Of a stretch of DNA of 64,000 bases, positions 49,701 to 58,339 are shown one piece after another. The stretch is from NCBI GenBank assembly GCA_000310025.1, contig FN649748.1:3216381-3280380 (forward strand). Direction: 5' to 3'. Position numbers and translations under genes: made by a program. The notes under the pieces were generated by a model. It was given only the letters and a program-made list of their open reading frames with translations, was not told the DNA's origin and made no database searches. The stretch's first letter is position 1. Each line of letters starts with the position of its first letter. The stretch is from Ectocarpus siliculosus. Its lineage: Eukaryota; Sar; Phaeophyceae; Ectocarpales; Ectocarpaceae.

Positions 49701-50595
49701 CTGTCCAAGGATGAGGTGGAGAACATGTGCCAACAGGCATTGCTTGCACAGGTACATCCTCTGTGCGGACGGTTGCTGTCGGAGACAGGCATGCACACCT
49801 GCTCAACTACTGCTGCTGCTGTAGTCTATTTCTCTCCGCATAATAACTGCTACTGCTGTACAGCAGTAGTACTACTGTACTCCTGTTCGTCACTCTTACA
49901 TATACCGCGTCCCCATCCCTGTGAGCCCCACACATGGACCCACTGCTACACCGTCTTTGCCGCCGTGACTTATGGGTGTACACGAATGCTTGGAAGATCT
50001 TTGACCGCAGAGAGCCAGCTGTGGGGAAAAAACACAACAATATCCAAATTAACCCAGTCACGTAAGGGTTAACGACCTGCTTCATGATTCGGTTGCGTAC
50101 GCATCCTTGGAACTACAAAGCAACTAGAAGTCTTGTACTGCTGTTCTGCGCGCTTTTGCACAACGCTTTTTCTCGGAAGCGGCGCGGTGGTCGAAACCGA
50201 CAACTATTTGAGAACATTTTAAAATATCCAGTCGACGACTCTGTCTGATCGCCGAGGGCGGCCACGCCTACCCCGAGCGGCTCCACCCCCTCACCGTCTG
50301 CGTGCTGCTTCGAATGATGCAAGTTAAACATCAGAGGACCGTTTGGTTCCCGATCGCACTGGTTGCGGTCTTCGTCGTCAAGCTGAGGGTCGTCGGTCTC
50401 CGGACTTGCGGTCCATGGTTGTACTCCGAACGGGCCCATGTCGATCATCATCGCCGCTCGCCATCCCCGAAGCGAGAAAGCTCCTGCCAACAAAAGGAGG
50501 AACACGGCGCCGGAACTTCGAGTCCTTCTCCTCTCTAGAAACGGCGGCCATCGGCGCGAGCGCCAGTCGCAGTCCTGTTGCTGTTGTTGGTGCTG

Positions 50596-50629
<34 letters not shown>

Positions 50630-50790
50630 GGGCTATCCACGTGCGGCGTCGAGTCGGAGGGTTGTCCTCGCTTCGTCGAGCCGTTCTTCGCCGGGGAGTT
50701 CATCATATCCCCGTTGTCTCGCAGCGCCGCTGAGATTTCCCCGGCTGCTCGTGGTGCGGGCACACCGCGGTGTTTCGAGACACCACCCAT
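40774..50790 (-). CDS. GT61-type glycosyltransferase, type II membrane protein
   Basis: Golgi-type transferase of the GT61 (DUF563) family; donor and acceptor sugars unknown. Exons on the - strand: first exon from the ATG at 50790 to about 50232, then 46776-46679, 45252-44410, 41841-41701 and 41061-40774. The last four close in phase. The N-terminus has a poly-Gln run and one membrane anchor near residues 94-109 (AVFLLLLAGAFSL) after an RRR cluster, as in type II Golgi enzymes. Family signals: HWFHVAECFIG, then RKLVIYQRDRDRKLL, then MDELWIRLG, ELAGADILLTAHG and FMAPGSLLFEVYP..YY. The canonical HGA-x-L is HGFQS here. The 281-residue exon carries low-complexity acidic and Gly-rich insertions not usual in the family. 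Exons between 46777 and 50231 may be missing. The intron 41842-44409 contains the false-duplication gap, so its real length is about 1 kb shorter. Confidence 0.75.
41926..42030 (-). repeat. LINE 3' end in a glycosyltransferase intron
   Basis: On the minus strand it reads gctccgtcccggc, gatgcgaggtcaatggtcta, gcatgcacgactatgagtac and then 14 C. It is closest to 5842-5936. The poly-C end lies about 85 bases before the acceptor of the exon starting at 41841, the same arrangement as in the SGF29-like gene. Confidence 0.7.
42463..43480. other. Misassembled gap: low-quality duplicate of both flanks
   Basis: 100 N lie at 42883-42982. The 400 bases left of the N (42483-42882) are a homopolymer-smeared version of the clean 43478-43875. 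The 490 bases right of the N (42983-43470) are a smeared version of the clean 41985-42470. Landmarks: paired A-runs joined by gaggt / gaggg, cgacgaaaaccc, ggctcccggtt and the poly-G. Both contigs therefore cover the same locus across one poly-G tract. Frames in this block are artefacts. Confidence 0.9.
45442..45474. repeat. Perfect 10-bp stem inverted repeat
   Basis: CCCCCGGGAG at 45442-45451 pairs with CTCCCGGGGG at 45465-45474 across a 13-base loop. It lies in a glycosyltransferase intron close upstream of the 843-base exon. Confidence 0.8.
46997..47212 (+). repeat. Tandem duplication, two units
   Basis: Both units contain ctggacggtac, gcccgtattgatcgac, tttacagg, ggcagcacaya and acagtagaggc, in that order. 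The first starts at 46997 and the second near 47126. Intronic in the glycosyltransferase gene. Confidence 0.75.
47937..48085 (+). repeat. Direct repeat flanking the TIR-element region, copy 1
   Basis: From gacctgcttcatgattcggt to caactatttgaggacatttt. Nearly identical to 50069-50216 (a handful of differences over ~148 bases), so the duplication is young. Confidence 0.9.
48270..49147. mobile_element. Non-autonomous TIR DNA transposon (MITE-like), TA target site
   Basis: The left end CCGTATATGACACAAGATAAC and the right end, read inverted, CCGTATATGACACAAGAAAAC, agree at 20 of the first 21 bases. Each end is next to TA (48268-48269 and 49148-49149), fitting a TA target duplication as in Tc1/mariner-like elements. 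Inside are at least seven copies of TATCACCGGGG or its complement (48331, 48371, 48401, 48451, 49029, 49083, 49112) and repeats of TACAYAAGATAACAC. There is also a ~58-bp tandem (48904 and 48962) built on CACACGCTGTGG. No transposase frame is present. Length 878 bases. Confidence 0.75.
50069..50216 (+). repeat. Direct repeat, copy 2
   Basis: Near-identical partner of 47937-48085, about 2.1 kb downstream. A short inverted piece (agtcacgtaagggttaa) sits just before it and matches the sequence just after copy 1 (aacccttacacgtgact). Confidence 0.9.
50578..50632 (-). repeat. CAG/CTG tract encoding poly-Gln
   Basis: CTG-rich on the + strand. On the minus strand it encodes Gln runs interrupted by His in the cytosolic N-terminus of the glycosyltransferase, upstream of its membrane anchor. 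Confidence 0.85.
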
Positions 50791-51025
50791 CGCCCCGCCG
50801 GTATCTCGGCACAATGTTCTCACCTGTCACGGCGTCGCTCGCCCAGAACACGACGGTTCGGGGAGCACGCACACGATATCTATCTTCGAGACGGGTGGGG
50901 GGGGAAGAGTTGGTTCAGGAGGTTCTTGGACATGTGCGGAGCCTCTCCCGGCGTGTGTGCGGCGGTGAGATGCCTCACCATACCATACTGGCCTAGGCCG
51001 TGGTAAAAGAGCCCGCGATACCGTC
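50791..51025. promoter_or_regulatory. Short divergent intergenic region, possible bidirectional promoter
   Basis: 235 bases separate the glycosyltransferase ATG (- strand, 50790) from an ATG on the + strand at 51026. No TATA box or clear initiator is seen. The call rests only on position and depends on the + strand ORF being real. Confidence 0.25.
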
Positions 51026-51529
51026 ATGTGGCTTGCCCAGCCACGACTCGCGCTCATAAGACGCCGGTGGGCCAGCTCTTCTCGCTTGCTGCTGGGCAAT
51101 GAACTTGTGGTAGCACCAAAAAACCAACACAACCACCAGCACCAGTTGCAGTCGAAAATCGTTTCGCAGCTCCGGGCATTATCGTCAGCAACAGCAGCAT
51201 CTACCTGCGGCGGTAGCAGAATACATTGCTCGCGCACACTAGGTGCAGTGTCGAGTCCCGCAGCAGGGTCAGGGCCGTCCCGATTGGCCACAGCTCGAGG
51301 TCGGCGACGTCGAAGCAGCGCGCCCGGAGGGGAGGCAACAGCAGAAGCAGCACCGCAGCACCGAGGCGAACAGCAGAACCCGCCAGCAGCGGCGTTGAAT
51401 CAGGATGGCGGCGCTCTCCTGAGACGAGTGGCGAGGTATATCGAAGAGGATCCCGGCGCGGCCGACAAGCTCGGGAAGGCAGTGAGCAATAATTCGTTGT
51501 TGATGTCTTGTGTGCAGAGTGAAGTATGA
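51026..51529 (+). CDS. Hypothetical 167-residue protein, possible mitochondrial presequence
   Basis: Open from ATG 51026 to the stop at 51527-51529. The first 25 residues are rich in Arg, Leu, Ala and Ser without acidic residues (MWLAQPRLALIRRRWASSSR), as in mitochondrial targeting peptides. The middle is low-complexity. The C-terminal part (LLRRVARYIEEDPGAADKL) looks like a folded helix. A donor-like gtgagc follows ...LGKA, so the frame might instead splice, but only LINE debris lies downstream. No family recognised. Could be chance in GC-rich sequence. Confidence 0.35.
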   Translation: MWLAQPRLALIRRRWASSSRLLLGNELVVAPKNQHNHQHQLQSKIVSQLRALSSATAASTCGGSRIHCSRTLGAVSSPAAGSGPSRLATARGRRRRSSAPGGEATAEAAPQHRGEQQNPPAAALNQDGGALLRRVARYIEEDPGAADKLGKAVSNNSLLMSCVQSEV

Positions 51530-51924
51530 GCTGTTCCAACCTTGGTTTCATGCAGTGGTAGGCGCAACTCAGGAAACGGAAAAGAATATTCGAACAAGGG
51601 TGGGAATACAATGGAATACTGCTGTAGACGCTCCTACAATACAGAACGCGCCACCGCTTAAGAACTTAGCAGTTAAGAACTTGAGCCTCAAACAATCCAA
51701 AATCTAAGAACTTGGCCACAAGAACATATGCTCAGTTCCGACGTTGTATTATGAACAAGAACCCGCCCGGTGTACCAATGCGCATAGAGATAAGAACGGA
51801 GCCCCAAAACGCGGCGGCTGCAAGATAAGAACTCAGGAGGCTGGGGGTGACCCAAACAGCAGTTAGTTTCTGATTCGAGGCGGGGGGGGGGGGGGGAGAG
51901 AGGACCTCGTGATGAATTCTTGTA

Positions 51925-52785
51925 CGCGCGGAGGGGGAGAGCGTACTCTCTCTCATGTTCGCATGCCTTAGCGGTAGGACAATTGACCAACGTCTTCGAG
52001 AGGACGCATCCATGTTCCAACAGGATCACTGATGCCAATCGTTCCTTCCCACTTCGAAGTACTTTGTCAAACGTGGCCAAACCATGTTCTCCCTAGCCGA
52101 TCTACCCTATATCGATATCACTTCCCGCCTTTTCAACCCACTTCCTATGCCCCAGTACAGCTACCACCGTTTTCTCCTGGCTATTCCATGCCTCAAACAC
52201 CTCCCTGTACCTTTTCTTCTACATGTCCAACTCAGTCATGTACATTTCTCTGTCCTTGTCGCCCAACACGGACGTTTCGCAACGACATGAACCCGGTCTT
52301 CGTCTCGGAGTCGCATTCACATTGAACTCGTCTTCATCGTCTACCTTCCTGAATCTTCGTCAATGTTCTCGAAGGCCGTTTTCCCCACTCCAAAATTTGA
52401 CCTTGGGCTTTCTCCCTGCATCCATTGGTCCATGTAGTAGGTATATACCTTCTTTCAACATCTGTACACATGGAGACCCCCCTTATCCTTGGATCCTTTT
52501 GTTATATGGTGTTCTCTCTCGGCGAAAGCAGCAGATTTCTTGTTCTCGAACCCCTCTAGATCTACCGTTCGTTTCCAATGTACCAACCTAATCGATTTTG
52601 AACTCTTCCTACGCCGTCTACAACCTTAATCCACTCCCTCCGGGTTGGTACCTCCATTTTTCTTGTTTGTCCACTTCGCCTCCTAGGCTTCTCTCGGCAA
52701 TCTCTCCTCTCCCACATCGTACAACATACGGCCTACCTGCCATTTTAACCTACTTACGCCTCTTCCCGATCGTAGGAGCTGGATC
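51925..52785 (-). mobile_element. LINE remnant, copy 1 (degraded)
   Basis: Aligns with 52786-53600 over most of its length (shared gtactctctctcatgtt, ccttagcgg, caatcgttccttcc, ctatgccccagtacagctac and caccttcctgaatcttcg-type strings). On the minus strand it reads a broken version of the C-terminal Cys motif of LINE ORF2, and ends with the same 3' end as the intronic copies. Confidence 0.7.
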
Positions 52786-53600
52786 CGAAGGGGGGTGTAC
52801 TCTCTCTCATGTTTTGGCAGCCTTACTTAGCGGCTAGACCGTTGACCACGCGTCCTCGACAGGACGGAGCATTGTTCCCACAGGTTCGATCACCGATGGC
52901 CAATCGTTCCTTCCTACGTTGCCAAAAAGGTCGGTCAAACATGTTTTCCCATCGGTATCACTTTCCGCCTTATTTTCAACCCATTTCCTATGCCCCAGTA
53001 CAGCTACCGTCTTCTCCTGGCTATTTACATTCGTCAATTGTCTTTCTTTCTGTGCTTTTTCCTTCTACTTTTTTTCCCAGCTAGCTCAGTCATGTACGTT
53101 TCCCTCTCCTTCTTGTACCACGGACATTCCGCAAGTACATGAAGATGGTCTTCGCCCTCGGAGCCGCAATCACACCTGGGTTTGTCGTCTTCATCGTCTA
53201 CCTTCCTCAATCTTCGTCTACGTTCTCAAAGGCCAACATCCCCAGTCCTAGGTTTGACCTTCAGCTTTGACTATGCATCCATTGGCCCTCCATGTAGGTA
53301 AAATATATCCCTTCTTTGATATTCCGTACACATCGAGACCCTCCGTGTCCTTGGTTTCTTTGGTTTGATCCTGTCCTTCTCTCTCGCCAAAGCAACAACA
53401 GATTTCTTCTCCTTGAACCCCTCTAGACCTCTCCTCTCCAGTGTATCACCTTTGTCAAGTTGGACCCCCTTCCATGCGTCATCATTAACTCACTCCGTAG
53501 GTTGGTACACCAATTCTTCTTGTTTGTCCACTTCGCCTCCTAAGCCTTTCTCGGCAACCTCTCCTCTCCCATACCGTACATGCGGCACTGCCACCTAGGG
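52786..53600 (-). mobile_element. LINE remnant, copy 2 (ORF2 C-terminus)
   Basis: On the minus strand around 53070-53180 it reads CDCGSEGEDHLHVLAECPWY followed by KKERETYMTEL. This is the C-x-C..H-x..CP-x-Y-x2-ER motif found at the C-terminus of many non-LTR retrotransposon ORF2 proteins. No reverse-transcriptase core is left. Its 3' end (lowest coordinates) carries the strings used by the intronic LINE fragments, so it identifies that repeat family. Confidence 0.7.
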
Positions 53601-54267
53601 GGCGATTTTACGGCTACATTGTACTCTTACAGCAGTAGTGTCTCGTGATGAAATCCAGGCAGAAAGACCTGTCTGTGTCCTCTGCATACGGCAATCGGTA
53701 TAGAAATAAGAACAAGAACCTCGTTTACCATAGGTGGATACCTGCTCCAAATAAGAACTTGGAAAATAAGAACATGTGCTCGGTTGGAGGTAACCAATAA
53801 GCGTCGAGCCTCAAGCTAAATAAGCGGTTCTTAAGTGGTGGCGCGTTCTGTACCCGGGCGGGAAACTAAATTTTTACGTGTACAAGTATTTTGGCGGCTT
53901 ACGCCGCCACGCCCAATTGAGCGAGTCCCAAGGTACATAGGGGCGGTCGTGTGTGGATCGTGGAAGGTTAACTCGACGTTATGTGTCGTAGATGCCCGGA
54001 TGGTGCGCATGTCTATAGCGTGATAACATGTAGACGATGGCATGTAAACATAGGGGTGAAGTGCAAGTGTATTGTTGCAGAATCCAATGGCCACGCGCAG
54101 ACACACGCTAATCCTAGATTGCGACACGCCGACGACACTCTGGCACGCAGACAAACTCGCCTCGCAAAAGGCAATCGACACGACAGTCCTATATGGCGAC
54201 ACGCAGCCTATAGTCTCGACCACCAATAAGCGACAACGACCGCACCCAATGATACGCGTACGACTAA

Positions 54268-54455
54268 GGAAGGGACGAACTCCCACGCGTCCGACGCAAC
54301 AAAGGTCATTCACACAGCAGGCGTGTACCTACGGTAGCACGCAGGATACATGCACTTCGTTCATGGTGCCGATTACGCGAAGGCGACACGCTTAGGTCCA
54401 AAGGAACGATAAACTCCCACGCGTCCTAAGCAACAAAGGACAGCAGGCGTGTAAC
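54268..54455 (+). repeat. Short direct duplication
   Basis: Two blocks, 54268-54325 and 54395-54450, share actcccacgcgtcc, gcaacaaagg and cagcaggcgtgta in order. They lie at the 3' border of the Helitron remnant. Confidence 0.7.
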
Positions 54456-56390
54456 AACGCACGCTAGTGCGCAATTTGCAACTCCGACAAAACGATGGCT
54501 AGCTCGTAGCTCACGCGCAGAGGAAGCTGCAATCGTGAGAAAGCAATACCATTGCTGCCGACTTAAGTCTTGAAGCGAATGCGTGGGATGAGAACGAGCG
54601 TTGAGAGACCGTCTAGTAGTTCTACATGCACAATTCGTGTTTGAGTATCCACGAACGATAGCCTTCTGACCATTGACCAAGCCCTGCTTGAAGTTTATAG
54701 GTGTCGTGTGATCATGACAATGCAGTTCAGTGTCAAATCCAATGCATGCATGAGGCGGTACACCAGAGGCGTCAGTAGCGTGGAGGTCAGCTGCGGCAAC
54801 GAAACCCAAACCGTCGTCAGTCGCGTCAGGATCGACGGTGTCACAATTGTATGCTGTGAGAAGGTCTCCTGGAAGGATGTCAAGGACGTGTGCGTTAATG
54901 GTGTCTATGGTAGCGTTGGTTGACGAAAGGATGGCTCTAGCCTTGAACTCAGTCGGGTCGGCGTCGAGAATGTCCGGATACACGAAATTGATCAATTCTT
55001 CAAAAGAGTCTGTGTTGTCAAGGACGAATCGGTCAGAGGCTATGTTTGGCATGCTATGAACGTATGCCAATAGCACGGCATCGACGCCGTCGTCTGTTGT
55101 AACATGCGGTTGGGTACCAACACCGATATTTCGGACGAACGCCGCGTACGCTGCGTCCTCTCGATCGCGCTGCGATATAGTAAGACGCATACGTTGTACA
55201 TGTTTCCAAAGCGGACTAGAAATGATGGACGCATTAATTGTTTCCGCGGGCCCGCCTTGTTTGACGACAGGCCCTATCTGGCGTAGATCACCGCTTAGCA
55301 AGATATTCTTTTCCTCCCATGATCATGTTATTGCCCATAAGATCTTAGAGTGTAAGATTAAGAGCTTCGACAGAAAAACGATGCGCTCATTGGGATTTCG
55401 TCCCAAACAATAAGGTCACACTTACGTAATACTTCTGCTCGTTACGACTCAGCGGAGATATTGCACGTTGCACCGCTGACATTCTTTTCATCCAGTGGTA
55501 GTTTGAACATGGAGTGCGCAGTCCACCCACCAGGTAGTTGGAGACCTGCGATGCCCGTACTGGCAACACAAAGGGCTAATTTACTGAGTGATCGTAGGTG
55601 GGCGCATAGTACGCTCTCCGTGTGTGTCTTACCCGTCCCAGCAGGCGCGTCTATCATGAATACGTTAGACGATCCTGATGACACGCTGTTAACCACGCTA
55701 TCGTAAACATGGCGTTGCTCGACGGTGAAGTTTGGGAGATGCTCGGCAACAAACATGCGCATTTGCTCCGGATTGAATATGTGCTTGCAACGCAAGTATT
55801 CTGTGTCTCGATGGATTACGGCAGGCAGTCCAACGACAACGTTCGTTCGTCCATGGTGCTGTAACCCGAGATCGATTTCGCGAAGGGCGGCGTTATCGGC
55901 ATCCAGATCGGTCATGGACATGCGCCAATCTGATGTAAAGCCCTTATTGAAATGCTCCCAAAGAAGGTTGGCAGGGGCTCCGTCAAGAATGAGCGTAAAA
56001 AATAGCTGGCGCAACTGTCTACCCAGCAAGCGCCACGCAGCTTCAGCAGCTGAAATGTATCGCGCTGAACGGCAGGCCTCTATTTCATCGCCGTCGCACA
56101 GGATCTTAGCCTTGATAAAGTCCGCGCCCTTGTTAATGTATTTGGAAATGTATTGAACTACTGCCGCTGCTGTACAGACGTCAAAACACATGTGGCAGTT
56201 GTTTTGGAAAGCAGCCAAATGTTGTACGGAGCGATCCACTGGTTTGTGGCGAAAGACTCCAGGAAATTGCCATTACCTTTGTGCGCGAACACCCTAAGAA
56301 GATCCGGACACCACCTAACGAACCTCATGCACCGCTCGTTGACCGAACCCCGATGGATCCCGAAAAAAGATATCATGCAGTCGCACACGT
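54430..56390 (-). pseudogene. Dead Helitron replicase/PIF1-like helicase
   Basis: Fragments in different frames read in order on the minus strand. NQWIAPYNIWLLSK comes first, then, after a frameshift near 56190, QYISKYINKG (the two-Tyr Y-x3-Y pair of the Helitron Rep domain). Next are FNPEQMRMF and DAPAGTGKT (Walker A), then VASTGIAGLQLPGGWTAHS. After an in-frame TAA at 55442-55444 come LIVWDEIPMS (Walker B) and, after a further frameshift, LLSGDLRQIGPVV. Then SSTNATIDTINAHVLDILPG, NFKQGLVNGQKAIVRG and a decayed FSRLQLPLRVSYEL C-terminus. The N-terminal HUH part is absent. At least one stop and two or more frameshifts make it non-functional. Motifs follow the known Rep-Hel order. Confidence 0.88.
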
Positions 56391-56394
56391 GCAA

Positions 56395-56990
56395 ATAGGT
56401 ATGTGCGACACACGTGTAAATAGGTATTATAGGTATTATTGGGTGTGACAGAGAGAGATAGAGAGAGACAGAAAAAGAAAAGAGATACAAAACAAAGGAG
56501 AGAGTGAGAAGGCAGGGAAAGACACACAGACACACAAAGAGACACAGACACAGACAAAGAAGGAAACGGAAAAAAAAATAGAAAAAGTTGTACCGCCCAT
56601 TCCGACTCTGATTCCGAGAGAGGAGAGAGCGAAAAAGCGCCGAAGAGAGAGAGAGACTGAGAGACTGAGAGTGTCCCTCACGACGGGAAGGACGGCGAGA
56701 CAGCGAGGCCGGAAGAGAAAAAAGAAGGCAGAGACCAATGGAATGGTATTGGAGAAGACCGTAGAGCTCATCGGACCGAAGGAACTGCCCTCCGAGCGAC
56801 AAAATTGCGAAAACTGCAAAATGCGAAATGCTGGCCTGTGAGCGCTCGAACGGTCGGGACTTCACGCTGAAAGCAAGTGATTAAGCGTGGTGGCCTGAGA
56901 GCGCTCGAGAGAACGATCCCTGGCCCACAGAAAATGCTGCGATTCTAGGAAAAAGATAAACGAAATAAAGATTCCGGAAAAAGATATTCA
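56395..56990 (+). repeat. Purine-rich repeat, copy 1
   Basis: Starts tatgtgcgacacacgtgtaa, then a long GA-rich block (gagagagacagaaa), then a unique 3' part with ctcgaacggtc, aagcgtggtggcctgagagc and aaaatgctgcgattctagg. It abuts the Helitron remnant. Open frames on its minus strand come from the CT-rich complement and are not genes. Confidence 0.8.
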
Positions 56991-57049
56991 TATAAGAAAA
57001 GATAAAGATATGTTATTCATATGAGAAAAGAGGCGCACACAAGTGCAAA

Positions 57050-57640
57050 ATATGTGTGACACACGTGTAAAAATTATAGGTATTATTGTGTGTGTGACAG
57101 AGGGAGATAGAGAGAGACAGAAAGAGAGAGACAGGAAACAAATGAGAGAGGGAGAAGGCAGAGAAAGACACACAGACAGACACAGAGACGGAGAGAGAAT
57201 CACAGATACAGAGAGAGAAACGGGGAAAAAATAAATATACCTGGTACCATAATGATAAAGTTGTACCGCCCATTCGGACTCTGGTTCCGATTCTAATTCC
57301 GAGAGAGGAGAGAGAGAAAAAGCGCCGAAGAGAGAGAGAGAGAGCGCGTCTCTCACGACTCGACGGACGGCGAGACAGCGAGACCGGTAGAGAAAAAAGA
57401 AGGCAGAGACGAACGGAATGGCATTGGAGAGGACGATAGAGCACATCGGACCGAAGGAACTGCGCTCCGAGCGTCAAAATTGCGAAAACTGCAAAATGCG
57501 AAATGCTGGCCTGTCAGCGCTCGAACGGTCCGGACTGCACTCTGAAACCAAGTGAATAAGCGTGGTGGCCTGAGAGCGCTCGAGAGAGCGTTTCCCGACC
57601 CGGAGAAAATGCTGCGATTCTAGGAAAAAGATAAATGAAA
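57050..57640 (+). repeat. Purine-rich repeat, copy 2
   Basis: Second copy of 56395-56990 in direct orientation, about 655 bases on, with the same order of blocks and modest divergence. Confidence 0.8.
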
Positions 57641-57699
57641 TAACTGTTACAGCAGTACATATATGGGGGTGTTTGAAATTTATTGTTTTTGGGTTTGGG

Positions 57700-58339
57700 G
57701 AGTACACACATGTATACATATACAGGTGGCACATGCCGTCTTCACGTCTGTACCAACGGCAACCGTTGCCGGGTTTGAGGTTTAGAAGCGGTAAGTGCAC
57801 GCGGTTCGTTCGGCAACCCTGTATCCCATGCAAGGGGCAACACCAGGACCGGTGCTGCTACTACAGATGTTTGTTTCTGTATGTACATGACTCGCATTTT
57901 AAAGATACTCACCACATGTATGCCGTCGAACGAACGGTTACGACGATGCGCGTTGCCACCAACACCTGATACGACTCCTGAGAAATCCAAGGCACTTCCG
58001 TTGTCGCCACCTAGACCACGGAGATAACCGCCAAGCCTAGACGGGTTGCTCATCCAGGTACCAATAACTGGTATTGTGTCGGATATGTACGAGGCGTACG
58101 ATTGATTGATTCTGCTGCCTTTCTCCACGGCGGGGGCAAATCAAACACCAAACAGCCGACAGCCGACACGAGGAGGCAAGGTCGTCTCGAACCCTGCATT
58201 CACGTTCGTCAAGATCGCCACGTGCCGTTTTGATTCCCGGTGGCCGAAAGTAGAAGAGCCGTGCAGCATCCGCATCCGCACTCCACCTGCATGCCCCCCC
58301 CCCTCCCATTCGTTCTGTGACTGCGATGCCTCCTTCAAG
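57700..58339. other. Upstream region of the TMEM65-GAF gene
   Basis: Open in the same frame from about 58106 to 58339 without an ATG. A missing 5' exon could be here or further upstream. No TATA box or clear promoter element was seen. Confidence 0.4.

Noticed and set aside
47937-50216. 148-bp direct repeats as LTRs of a retrotransposon
   Set aside because: No primer-binding site, polypurine tract, TG..CA ends or gag/pol frame between them.
52800-52910. tRNA-like A/B-box look of the LINE 3' end (ttagcgg..gac, ggttcgatc)
   Set aside because: The matches are on the strand opposite the LINE coding sense and no cloverleaf forms, so neither a tRNA gene nor a tRNA-derived SINE is supported.
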